Assembly: GCF_907164915.1 (NCBI RefSeq)
Contig: NC_061862.1
Span: 38,325,758-38,389,757, forward strand
Length of the DNA: 64,000 nucleotides
Source: Impatiens glandulifera
Lineage: Eukaryota > Streptophyta > Magnoliopsida > Ericales > Balsaminaceae
Direction: 5' to 3'
This document shows, in pieces, positions 1 through 11,499 of this stretch (position 1 is its first letter; each line of letters begins with the position of its first letter). Made by a program: the position numbers and the translations under genes. The notes under the pieces are model-generated. The model saw only the letters and a program-made list of their open reading frames with translations, had not been told where the DNA came from and searched no databases.

Positions 1-411
1 TGCAAAAAAACCATAATAGTAAATTTAGAAAATAAATTATTAGCTCGAAATTGTTTAAAATTATAAATTTATGAACGAAATATGAGTGTCTATAAGCTTA
101 TCCCTAGCATGGTCGGTCACTTCCTCTATTGAATTCTCACATCATGGTCAATGTGATGCCACTGTAGAATGAAAAAATAATCACAGTGGAGTATCGATAG
201 AATTCAAGGAGATAGAGTTTTTAATTATTTTCAAACGGAGTTGTTGCATCGATGTTGCGTCGCGAGGTTGAAAATTATGCTCTAAACGAAACAATGTCGT
301 TTTTGGGCTTCGAGGTTCCTTTGATCGTGGGCATGTGATAGGCTTTTGTGTATGTGAGTTACGCACCTATAGTTTTATCCTTTTGCACGTTGACGGACCT
401 GTTAAATATCT
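1..411. other. Spacer left of element R1, no gene seen
   Basis: AT-rich sequence with no convincing coding region. The first 70 bases resemble 6607-6680, on the other side of element R1 (both contain a version of CTCGAAATTRTTTAAA followed by TTATAAATTTA). The two flanks may therefore be an old duplication or another repeat that R1 entered. The short open frame here has no composition or motif support. Confidence 0.5.
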
Positions 412-426
412 TGTCTTGAAATAACA

Positions 427-461
<35 letters not shown>

Positions 462-1247
462 GGTGTTACAAATAAATAAAAATAAAATAAGATATACAAA
501 GAACGAAATCACCGATTGAGATGTTGATTTGAGGCATGTGCTTGGCACATTTCCCTTAAAACAGTTCCACCATCTCCGGTTTGTACTGGAGCTTATTGTA
601 GATGGCTGTCTCCCAGGGTACAACGAATCCAGTAGTAATTCTGCACTGAAATCACTACTCGTCGAGCTTGATCAGTGTACCTGAACTATCACCGGGTTTC
701 AACGGAAAATATCGAGCGAAAACTCAAAAATACTCACAAAATAAGAAGAGGGCTTTTGGAATTCTAGAGTGAGAAAAAATAAGGATGAAGTGAGTTTTTG
801 ATTAGAGATGAGAGGTCTTATATTGTTGAAAAGTTAAACCATTAAATAAAATCATCATTTGATCCAACGGTTGACATTGTTTGTCTCTTCATTACCTTAA
901 CATTTTTCTCTTCATTATAGATTAATTGTTTTCCAAAACAATTAAGGCATTTACAATTCAATACTAACGTTACATGTTTTCCAATTTGTTAATAATAATA
1001 TTAATTATCATAACAAATAATAATAATAACAAACTCATATAATTTACACTACAAATTAACAACATTTTGTTAATTGGTCATCAAGGCATTTTAGATCAAT
1101 TAATTTAAATTAATTGATTTAAATTTTACATTTAGATCAAATTTCACCCTTTAATTCACGTTTGAATTTCATGTGAATTTGATTTTATTACCCACATTCT
1201 AATTTTCATTCATTAATGGAATTTATAGAATTAGTTTAAAAATTCCA
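412..1247 (-). repeat. LTR of R1, left copy (3' LTR if minus)
   Basis: Direct repeat partner of 5523-6319, about 95% alike by eye over aligned parts. It contains a (TA)n run at about 430-459. It keeps a stretch of about 37 bases around 740-780 that the right copy has lost between two AAAATAAG microhomologies. The TCCA end at 1247 is followed by the CCCCCACAT tract. Confidence 0.7.
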
Positions 1248-1264
1248 ACAATCCCCCACATTAA
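1248..1264 (-). promoter_or_regulatory. Polypurine tract of R1 (minus strand)
   Basis: Read on the minus strand this is an ATGTGGGGGATTG purine run touching the LTR start TGGAATTTTT. That is the expected arrangement for plus-strand priming of an LTR retrotransposon. Confidence 0.5.
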
Positions 1265-2980
1265 TGAAAATTGAAAGATTAACCCGGTGAAAGGTTCAAC
1301 AGTTGAATTCTACATAGGATAGGTAGGTGTAACCCTTTGAACCTTCCCTTGTGAAAGCATATAACTTTACTAGCTGATTAGTAGACTCGATGTCCTTGAA
1401 CTATTATGCTTTTTATGTAAACGATTACACACTTTCACATAGAATTCTCCCTGATACATGTCAAGCTCTCATGGTTGTGTCCGTTTTGGCCATGGAACAC
1501 ACGCCTAGTTCTGTGAGAGGGTATAGAATTGAGCCGTGCAATTCCTTCAAAGCGGCCCCACTTCTCCCTCACATATGTGATCTCTTTGTTCACAAAGAAT
1601 CATTAAAAGCGATATGCTTATCCTCGTCAAAATATATATTGTTTCATTATAGGATTATTCCTCAACAATAACTTTCCAAGTTAGTACAATTAGGTTGTCC
1701 CATTGAACCTAGTTCTTGGGATCTCCAGTCTGCATAGGTTGAGTTTTCCTTCATACCAACTTATAGTAGGCTGATGTCTTAAAAGACTTTCAAACTAACT
1801 CTCTATTCAATAATTTTATAAGTGGATCCACAATGTTATCTTTGACTTACATAGTCAAATTTGATAACTCTATTAGAGAGTGTAGTCTAATGACATTATG
1901 TCTAAGACGTGTATGTCTAGACTTGTCATTGACTTTAAGTTTATCTAATTTTAAATTATTATTACAATAATTAGAAATTTCTGATAATTTTGGAATATCT
2001 TCTAACAAGAAGCATAGTCATTCGTACATGCTTACCATTTAAACATTTTATATTTTATGAAAATATTATTTACTTGGCTAACTAGTAGACAGAATGTCTT
2101 TGAACTATTTTGCCTTCGTGTAAACAATTATATATTTTGCATAAAAATATTTTATTTTTCGACATAAGTCAAAACATAGATTATAACATTTAATCTATCC
2201 ATCATAATTTTTTTTAGAAGATTTCCATACGTAGATTGCACTTTGAGTGTAAACATATTCACTTGTAGATGTAAAGTCTTTTAATTAATAATATCAATAT
2301 ATTATTTGATAATAATATGATATTTCGTGTAGTGCAATTCACATTCTTAATGGATTTAATCATTTTTATTGTAATTTTAAGCGATAAAATATCGTAAAAA
2401 AGACACATAATGAAATAATTTTCATTGTCTTCATGATATATATAATTGTCACATCCACTTTCTAATAAATGTATGATCAAATTTTCATATCATTATTATA
2501 AAATTTATTATAAGTCATATAAGACTTTATAAACTTTCATTTTCATTTATTTCATAAATCTTTTTGAAGACATTGGTTCTTCAAATATTTATGAAAGTAA
2601 TGTCAAAATATGACACGTTTCTTGATTTCAAAATCCTCAAATTTATAATATCAATTTGAGCACCAACTCAGCAAATATAAACAAGACATTTTCTTGTTAT
2701 TTTCTTTCTTTTTGTAAAGTTGCCCAACTTTATCTTTTATAGAGAACATATTTCTCTAACAATAAATTATCTTTTTATTTATCATAATATACACAATTAT
2801 TTTTGTGTTATAATCAATAAAAATATTTTCCCCCACATTCGTGTTGGTATCCTTTTTAAAGCACACACATTTGTATGATTTAAATCAATAATTTTCTAAT
2901 CAAGAAATTTTCACACAGTTCTTTTACAGATTTTTTTTGTTATACTTATCATACAATGAATAAGATAACTATATTATAAA
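1265..2980. other. R1 internal region, left part, no intact gene
   Basis: The only GC-richer part of R1 is 1270-1800. It contains an open frame of 93 codons (1390-1671, plus) that matches no family I recognise. A segment of about 65 bases around 1373-1440 (CTAGTAGAC...TTGAACTATT) recurs in diverged form at 2076-2140, so the region holds an internal duplication. The rest is AT-rich. I treat it as untranslated element sequence, not a gene. Confidence 0.4.
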
Positions 2981-4700
2981 TATTTAATTGAATAAATCGT
3001 AATTTCTATACAAGAGATTAGAATGTTTATTCATTTATAAATCATTCTTCACATAATCTCTACATAAGAAATTAAAAATATTTAATCAATTAAAATATTT
3101 ATTTTAACACTTCATTTCTATAAAAGAAATTAGAATATTTAATCAAATAAATATTCACCATATCACATGATTTCTACAAAAGAAATCATAATGTTTCAAG
3201 CATCTTTGACCGAAGTCGCTTAAACATTTATTTTCGGTTGCACGTTTGCATCCCATAATTTCGGCACGTTTGCCACATTATTCTCAAATCAAACAAGACT
3301 TTCCTTGTAATTATTTGATTTCAAAATTATCAAATTAAGTAAGTCTTAATTATGCATTGAACAATGTATATCAAATATATTATATTAAACCAAAATTAAT
3401 ATATCCATATATGTGATTGTATATTATCGCTTTCACTACGACAAAACAACTATAATATATATAGTCAATAACATAGAAACATAATCAAATAAATAATATG
3501 TCATATATTATTAAACAAATATATATACAATTTCATTTATCATTAAAAATACTTTAAAAAAATACATGATAAATAATTAGAATATTAATTATTACACTTA
3601 ATTAGAATGTTGACCATTTATCTTTAATCAAATGCAAAACTAACTAATTATATAAATAAGTATTCATGTAATCAATTATTCGTTTCTTAATTAATTATAT
3701 AATCTTTAACATTCCATAAAAAATCTCTCTCCATCAAAGAACACATAATTTGTGACAAATTTCAAAATTATTTATTAAAATAAAATAGATAGAAAATAAA
3801 TCTTTATTTATATATGTATATAAATTTCTAGATGATCATACTTATTATGAATGAATATGAATCATCTTATTATTAACTAATATGCAAGATTTATATTAAT
3901 AATCACTTAGCAACATAATCAAACTAAATATAACTACAAATATATTTTATGTCTTAATCGAAGCATTTACATTGCCATGTTTTGAACAATAATCGGCGTG
4001 AAGCGACTATGCATGCTCAAAATAAATCTGGGAAAATTGTTCTCACCGAGACAAATTTTGGCGAAGACAATTTTGACTAACATAGTCGAGTCTCTTTAAA
4101 TACATGATTAGAATAAGTTCTAACAGAAACAACTTATTTGATCTCATTATTTGACCTTCATTTTCTGTCATTATTAATCACATAATTTCTATAAAAAAAT
4201 TAAAATGCTTCAAAATATAAATGACGAAGTCATTTTAGCAAATTAAATTTCTACATAAGAAATCGTTTGGATCCTCAATTCATTTCATAATTTTTTACAT
4301 GAGAAATTATAATTATGTCAACAATAATGATTAATATCATTTTGACAAATCAAATTTCTTATAAGAAATCGTTATCGATCCCATTAATCTCATAATTTCT
4401 ATACAAGAAATTATAATAATTTATAATGAACATGAGAAATTATAATTATGTCAACAATAATGATTAATATCATTTTGACAAATCAAATTTCTTATAAGAA
4501 ATCGTTATCGATCCCATTAATCTCATAATTTCTATACAAGAAATTATAATAATTTATAATGATTTTCACATCAATGATTTTAACGAGTCTGATTTCTACC
4601 AAGAAATCATTGACTACCCATTCATCTCATAATCTCTACACAAGAATTTGGAATGGTTTCAACATTTTAGCAAATCTGATTTCTACAAAAGAAATCATCT
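2980..4700. repeat. Dispersed small hairpin family inside R1
   Basis: At least ten copies of a short inverted repeat of the type ATTTCTACAMAAGAAAT occur here, for example near 3000, 3055, 3112, 3165, 4185, 4245, 4285, 4395, 4525, 4590 and 4680. Each is usually followed by TATAATGTTT-like sequence. The stem arms (ATTTCTA / AAGAAAT) are kept while the spacing sequence drifts. Confidence 0.6.
4297..4562. repeat. 134-bp tandem duplication in R1
   Basis: Copy 1 is 4297-4430 and copy 2 is 4431-4562. They are virtually identical over the whole unit, which begins ACATGAGAAATTATAATT. Each unit holds two of the small hairpins of the surrounding family. The near-identity means the duplication is recent compared with the rest of R1. 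Confidence 0.9.
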
Positions 4701-5296
4701 CATCAGATTCGAACACAAGACCTCCCTTCCGCCATTGAACCACTGCGCCAATGCACCCTTTCATTATTCTAGCACTTTTACAACAATCTGTCTTCTTTTC
4801 GGAGACAAATTATATTTTATATTTGACTAAACTCTGTCAACAAATAAATATATTACACATTTAACTTAACATCATAATCAAAATATAATATATAAGATTG
4901 ACAATATATATACTTATATAAATAAATATATTATCTCTTCTTAGTTATTAATCTTCATATCACATTCTTTTAATTATCAAACTTAATTAGTTTAAGAATG
5001 TATATATATAATAATTAATTATTTTAAAATTGAAACCATATGTTTCAATTATAATTAATTTTAACACCATTAATTTTCTGAAAATTGAAAATTAACATAT
5101 TAGTTACTTTCTTATTTTTATTCATTATTATTAATAATTTTAATAACCAACAAAAAATTATTTAAAAATAAAATAAATTATTATTTTCTAATTTATTTTC
5201 TAGAAAACGTTTGTATAATAAATATACATAATTTTTCTTTAGAATATTAGCTTATAAATGTAAGCTTTCATAAAAATAATATTAATAATAATTAAC

Positions 5297-5301
<5 letters not shown>

Positions 5302-5331
<30 letters not shown>
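5302..5331. repeat. (TA)n microsatellite
   Basis: Simple TA dinucleotide run inside R1. Confidence 0.9.
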
Positions 5332-5333
<2 letters not shown>

Positions 5334-5522
5334 AAGACTTATCTTTATTTGTAAATTCTTCTATTCCTTTAGATTAACAACTTTATCTTGTCGAAATAAT
5401 TGATCATCTGGTTTATAACATCATAAGTCGTATTCCTGAAACATCAAAGACAAAAATTTCGATGGCACAAACTACTAAATAATTTAGCACATGAAACTGT
5501 TTTAAAATTATTATAGATATCT

Positions 5523-6319
5523 TGTCTTGAAATAACAGAATATATATATATATATATATATAATGGTGTTACAAATAAATAAAAATAAAATAAGATATAC
5601 AAAGAACGAAATCAACGATTGAGATGTTGATTTGAGGCATGTGCTTGGCACATTTCCCTTAAAACAGTTCTATCATCTCCCGTTTGTGCTGGAGCTCATC
5701 GTAGATGGATGTCTCCCAGGGTACAATGAATCCAGTAATGATTCTACACTGAAATCACTACTCGTCGAGCTTGATCAGTGTACCTGAACTATCACCGGGT
5801 TTCAACGGAAAATATCGAGCGAAGAACTCGAAGAACACTCACAAAATAAGGATGAAGTGAGTTTTTGATTAGAGATGAGAGGTCTTATATTGTTGAAAAG
5901 TTAAACCATTAAATAAAATCATCATTTGATCCAACGGTTGACATTGTTTGCCTCTTCATTACCTTAACGTTTTTCTCTTCATTATAGAGTAATTGTTTGC
6001 CAAAATAATTAAGGCATTTACAATTCAATACTCACGTTACATGGTTTTCTAATTTGTTAATAATAATATTAATTATCATAACAAATAATAATAATAACAA
6101 ACTCATATAATTTACACTACAAATTAACAACATTTTGTTACTTGGTCATCAAGACATTTTAGATAATTAATTTAAATTAATTGATTTAAATTTTACATTT
6201 GGATCAAATTTCACCCTTTAATTCACGTTTGAATTTCATGTGAATTTTATTTGATTTTATTACCTACATTCTAATTTCCATTCATTAATGGAATTTATGA
6301 AATTAGTTTAAAAATTCCA
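5523..6319 (-). repeat. LTR of R1, right copy (5' LTR if minus)
   Basis: Direct repeat partner of 412-1247, with a shorter (TA)n run at about 5541-5562 and the 37-base deletion noted for the left copy. Both copies are also preceded by ATATCT outside the TG end. Confidence 0.7.
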
Positions 6320-9300
6320 ATAGGACCTAGCTAGGTGGGTGTCTGCCCTACCGCTGGTCTACTCGTATGGTTGACTACAGCTAATAATCCGCGGTGGTAT
6401 GCGGCCGTACATAGTCGTTACTGACCACTTTTAGTTCACATTTTATTTTTGGCAAAATAAATCTAAACAAAATCAAGATATATATCTCATTTAGTTAATT
6501 CATTTAATTTATTTATTCTTAAGTTTTATTTTAAAATAGTCTAAATTTTAATTATTTTGGAATCGGATCGTTATGATATCTTTACAAACTAATTATTTGT
6601 TTTAATGCAGTACAATGAGCCCATATATAATTTTTAGAAAATACATAACTCGAAATTATTTAAAAATTATAAATTTAGGTGTAAAAAATAGTGTACAAAA
6701 TTATATATCCAAGTCTTTTATATATATATTATTATTATTATTTCAGAGAGGAATGGTTTAAACTGACACTCTTTTATTCATAGCCATTTTACTTGGTAAA
6801 AAGAATTTATGAGATTAAGTGAAAATTTTCAATGTTTCATAGGATGACACAATGTAGTTTTACAACAAGCCATATTAATCAAATGGCATATTAGGTGAAT
6901 GTAAGAGAATTTATCGGATAAAGTATCACAAAATTTGATATTTTTTTTTGACAAATAAGAATTATTATTTTTTTTTTAAAAAAAAACGAGTGATTATAAA
7001 TAAATGTAATCCTTGTTAAAGTTAGGAAAAGCTTGCCAATTTACAAAATTTGTAGGTATATGATATTAAACACTTTCTAAAAGGAAATAAAAGAGGAAGA
7101 AACGCAAAGTTTGAACTTAAGTATTTTTGCAAGATTTGTTGTGATTGATTCCTCACATGAGATGATTTCATTGATTACATGTAGAACTTAAATCCTTGAG
7201 GAGTTAGCAATTGAATTCCTCTTATTTAATACATGTTTGAATTGCCCTTCATCTAATCTGCATACCAACATATGATCCAATAAAGGAATTTGGCATAACA
7301 ATTGTGGGAGAAAATAGAATCTTGTAAACTTTAGACTTCCTAAATATTGATTCTAGCTCTATGATCAATTGGTCCAATTTTATAATTAAAGTTTGTAGTA
7401 AATTAAAACTTGAAAAAAAATACTGTTTTTTATAATTTTTTATCCGGATAATTGGTATATTTATTTTTTAAAACTTTATCTATTACTTTATATGATTTTG
7501 CTCCATATATTAACAAATAAATTTAAAATTTAGAATTTGGTGAGGGAATGACTTGCATCACCTTGGTTGGAAAATGTAAAAGTGAGAGGAAGAGAAAAAA
7601 AAAATTATTTGATTTTTTCAGCGAATAAGATTATGCCAAGTCATTCTATCACCAAATTCCATGGCCTAATCATTTCTCTCTCTCTATATATATTATATAT
7701 CTTTTACTTTTTTGTTTTTCAATTTCTTAATTTTTTATCAAACATTTTCTAGTTTAGCTTTTTTTTTTATTAATAATCATTTTGTAAAATTAATATAATT
7801 ATTATTTTTTATAAGTAATAATTTTAATATTAATTTTATTTAAAAATAATAATATAATATTTTATATAAAATATTTACGGATATAATATTATAAATTAGA
7901 ATAAAAAATATTTATTTACTATTTAAAATATGATGTTAAATTAATTATATATATATATTATTTTATGAATTTATTTTAAATATTTTAAAAGATTATTAAT
8001 AATTTTAAAAATTAATTGAAAAAAATAAACAAATATCGACTGAAATATATTAGTATTTTATTTTAATATTTTGAATAGTTGTTACATAATTGGTTTTAAT
8101 TTTCTATTTTAAAATATCTTATAATTTAAAATTAATAATAATTAATAAAACTTAGATAAAAAATAGTTAAACTATTATTTAATTTTTTTAGCATGATATA
8201 AAGTAAATTTATAAATTAATTAATCTATTTAGTATGATATTTTGATATATTTTAAATAGTCGATAAATATGTATTATTTTAGTCGAATGTTATTGTTTAA
8301 ATGGAGATCAATGACAATGATATAGATATAAGCGAAAATTTGAGTTAATTATATTGAATTGTTATAGATTTTTTTTTTTACGAATTTGGCTTTATAGGAG
8401 AGAAGAATCTTTTTTATATTTGAAAAAGAGTTCCTCAATTAGGACTTCTCTCGAAAAAAATAACGCATCAATCTAGTCGTCAATCCATGTAGGACTGTCT
8501 AAATGGATTCTCGTTCTAAGGTAAAAAATTGGAAAATTTACAAAATTTAAAGATTTTTCTAAAGGCTTAAAGAATGTGGTTCCAATATTTATTTTTTTAA
8601 AATGTTTTTTACAGTAATTGTAATAGATAAAATACGAATTCAAATTCCACTAGAGATTGAAAATATAGGACCCGTCATACTAACACGATTCATCACTATT
8701 TTAATACCTTAGCGACTTGGTCAGTTACTCGAGACTCTGGATTATTACACTGATGACTGATTATCAAATGAATAAACAACCCCCAATAGCAAGTTGTCAC
8801 CAGAACTTGTAACCCCTAGTTTTTTTTCTTTTTATCAAACAAGTATATTGTTAAATAATAAACTTTTAATTTTTTATTTTAAAAAAAAGTTGTTTGATTG
8901 GAAGACCTAATTTTTATCTTTTTTTTTTCAAAAGTTTGTAAACAACTCTCAAATGATATCTCATCACAGTAGTTTTTGTGATATTAGTTTATTATTATCA
9001 TATTATTTACGAGTTTAAACTTCTACTGTATATATAATAAGGCTCAAATTATCATGTCATACTTACTAAATTAAAGCACATTTGAGACTAAAGTGGTAAT
9101 AGAGTTTGGTTACCCTAATTTTGTTGTAAGAATGAGAAACAAGCAGCTGATTTTAGGTGTATTTTTTAACCATAACAATAGCAAATTGGGGAAGAAAAAT
9201 AAGAAAATAGAGAAAGAGGTAGAAGTGCTTTTCGTCTATTTGGTGTCGCCTTCATCAAACTTACCGTTGGAGCGTCAAACGATGTTTGTTTGGGTTTAAA

Positions 9301-9648
9301 TTTCGTTGGGAAGTTGATAATTCACTCCTCTATGTTTTCATTGGTTGGATTATGGTTTAAACGTCTCTAAGTTATTATTTTGTGGGTTGAAGTTGTTGTC
9401 CGTTTTAACTTTATTATCTTTGATTATAAGAACAAAAAGTATATATTCTTTTTGGTTATTCTCTTGTTCTTCTTTGTGTTGTTGAAAATATTGAACTTCT
9501 TTGTAAGATGGACATTTGCTAATAGTAGAGTTTGATTTTGGACGTGTAGTCTCGTGGTTTTACTCATTGATTTGAGAAGGTTTTCTATATAAAAAGATCG
9601 TGTGTTATTATGTCGTTTTTATTTCCGTCTATATTTGTGGTTTATGTG
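6320..9648. other. AT-rich spacer, no gene seen
   Basis: After a small GC-rich stretch (6330-6420) the sequence is AT-rich with A and T runs. Open frames at 7567-7752 and 9093-9299 have no homology I recognise and lie in low-complexity sequence. A MITE at 7533-7660 is listed separately. At the right end the sequence changes abruptly into the truncated 5' LTR of E1 at about 9649. Confidence 0.5.
7533..7660. mobile_element. MITE with ~26-bp terminal inverted repeats
   Basis: The left end GAATTTGGTGAGGGAATGAC and the reverse complement of the right end GGAATTTGGTGATAGAATGA match with two or three differences, enclosing about 75 purine-rich bases. A diverged partial relative of the same family lies at 17768-17890 (AATTTGGGAGAGGGAATGAC, then a GAGAAAAAAGAGAAGAGAG run). 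No certain target duplication was seen. Confidence 0.6.
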
Positions 9649-10247
9649 CCTGTGTACTATGGAGGATCTCCAATGGGTATTCACCACGTGTCATTATAGA
9701 AGATTCGACTGTTGGTACATGCTCTCTATTTAAAGATCCTCAAGGACAACGAATGAATCACCGAACTACCAATCGACCAGACACTTGATACATTACAATC
9801 TCACGAATTGCTTTTTTGCTTTACTGTGTGTACATCAAGAGAGAGATAGAATCAAAGTATTGTCTAGCTGAGTGATATTCTTCAATATATTGTAAGCTGA
9901 ATAGAGTTTGTTCTGTTCAACAGTGAGCTAGCCGTGCAACTATATTTGATTCTAAGAAAAGTATAGTGAATCCTTCCGGTGGTTGGAAGAAGGGTATGAG
10001 AGTTTTTCTCCGAACATCCATAAAAAGATCTTTGTGTCATTTACATTCTGTCATCTTCACCTTCTTTGGTTCTTAGCTTCAAACCTAAACAAACGTTTTC
10101 GCACTTGAATCGTTCAAGAGTTTGCAAGGGTTTGTGAAGAATAGAAAGTGATTTAAATCCCTAACATGATTTCTATCAAACCGTTTTTGTACGAAGTTGT
10201 CATCAATCTCTAGACCCCCGTCTTTATTGATTACACTGATCCTATCA
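9649..10247 (+). repeat. 5' LTR of E1, truncated
   Basis: Matches 17074-17675, the last ~600 bp of the 3' LTR. The first ~540 bp of the LTR are missing: sequence before about 9649 is unrelated to the LTR. It ends CTATCA directly before the primer binding site. Confidence 0.85.
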
Positions 10248-10249
10248 AT

Positions 10250-10261
10250 TGGTATCAGAGC
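10250..10261 (+). promoter_or_regulatory. Primer binding site of E1 (initiator tRNA-Met)
   Basis: TGGTATCAGAGC, the standard complement of the plant initiator tRNA-Met 3' end, lies two bases after the LTR end. Confidence 0.92.
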
Positions 10262-10297
10262 CCTGTTTTCTATTCTCAAGCTTCTAGAACCTGAATC

Positions 10298-11454
10298 ATG
10301 TCTATCATCAACAAGATCCCTCTGCTTTCGAAAGATAACTACGACTATTAGATGATGAGAATGCAAGCTCACTTGGCTGCTCTTGATTGTGATATGTGGA
10401 GTGTCATTACTGCTGGTCCCATAAAAATTTCGAAGCAAGATGTGAGTGGACAACTGAAGATAAGATGACGAACAACATGGATAATGTGACCAAAAATATC
10501 ATGTATCAATCGATCAACATGAAAATATTCTATGAGATCAAATCTTGCTCCTCTACTAAAGAAATCTGGGAGAAGTTAATTCAGATCTATGGTCGAAACG
10601 CTCAAGCAAAGAAGAACTAGAAAGATCATAAAGTCTTCATGTGTGTTGAGAACAAATCCAAATGGGCCGATAGCGACTCAAAGGATTCTCCTATTGAAAA
10701 GGATACTGAAACCATCACATGCTTGATGGCAGATGATCAATCCAAGGTAAATGATATTTCCCAACCAGAATTTACCAACGAAGAGTTAACTACTGCACTC
10801 AATGACATGGCCATTGAGTACAAGAAGTTATCAGATTCCTTTTATGAAATGAAAGTAAAATATGAGACAAACACTTTTTATTCACACAAAGTTTCTGAAT
10901 CAAATGTCCTTGAAAAGAAAGTAGTTGAGATTTCATCCGAGAATGAGATGCTCAAAGAACGAATCCAAACTATTTCTTTTGAAAACAAAAGGTTAAACTA
11001 TGTTGCTAGTGCGTGGACAAGGTCTAGAGAAGCTGTCAAATATTAGATCAGTCTGTTGAAGTCTGCTGGATCTAAATCCGGTTTAGGATTTGATAGCAAT
11101 GACCTAAATCAGTCCCACAAAAAGTCAAACTCACCAACTAACAAGCTTAAGCCAATAAGTTTTGTTAAAAGGAGTTTAACTAACACTAAATCTGATCCAA
11201 TTCATGAAGAGCTATCTTTGAAAAATGAAATAACTTATGTTTCGCCGACTGTTAGCTGGCTGAAAAATAAGTTAAATGCAGCCAGTAAGTCTGGCAATCT
11301 AAAACCTGGCAAGAAGTCAAGGATTTCTAAAAGAAAATCATCTTCAAAGACTAAGGGATCAGAGGCTAGTAAGAAGGCGTCTACTATGCTAAAATCATAC
11401 GCATTAATCACAACACAAAATAGGAAATCCATCAGAATAACTCAAATATAGATT
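10298..11454 (+). pseudogene. gag: E1 gag, broken
   Basis: Starts at ATG 10298. Codon 18, expected to be the conserved Trp before MMRM, is TAG (10349-10351). The frame then shifts near 10435 and resumes as a recognisable gag segment (10396-10617, with KEIWEKLIQIYG). Another stop at 10618 falls at a deletion junction: compared with E2, roughly 190 residues including the CCHC zinc knuckle are gone. The C-terminal part (10639-11451) keeps the TCLMAD and NDMAIEYKKL motifs seen in E2 as TCLMAN and NDMVEEYKNL. TAG stops lie at 11044 and 11452. The gag would have formed the virus-like particle and bound RNA. This copy cannot do so. Confidence 0.85.
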
Positions 11455-11499
11455 CCTAAGGGACTGATTGACTAAGGACCCAATTGAATGCGGGTATCA

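Larger units (their letters stand above)
412..6319 (-). mobile_element. Non-coding LTR element R1 (LARD-like), probably minus orientation
   Basis: Two direct repeats of about 0.8 kb (412-1247 and 5523-6319) enclose 4.3 kb with no gag or pol. The repeats begin TGTCTTGAAATAAC and end AAAATTCCA, so each has TG...CA ends. On the minus strand the base run just inside 1248 reads as a purine tract (ATGTGGGGGATTGT), which is where a polypurine tract would sit next to a minus-strand 3' LTR. That sets the orientation. No tRNA-Met type primer site was found next to the other LTR, and no clean target duplication was found (GGACCT occurs at 395-400 and 6323-6328, but a few bases away from the LTR ends). 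The best reading is a large non-autonomous LTR element. What moves it is unknown. Confidence 0.65.

Noticed and set aside
1390..1671. 93-codon plus-strand frame in R1
   Set aside because: No recognised domain. Part of the stretch is repeated at 2076-2140 in AT-rich form, which looks like untranslated element sequence.
395..6328. GGACCT as target duplication of R1
   Set aside because: It lies 11 bp outside the left LTR end and 3 bp outside the right one, so it does not fit integration at the TG...CA edges. It may be chance.
9093..9788. Two short plus-strand frames before and in the E1 5' LTR
   Set aside because: The second overlaps LTR sequence shared with the 3' LTR. The first has no homologue that I recognise and lies in AT-rich spacer.
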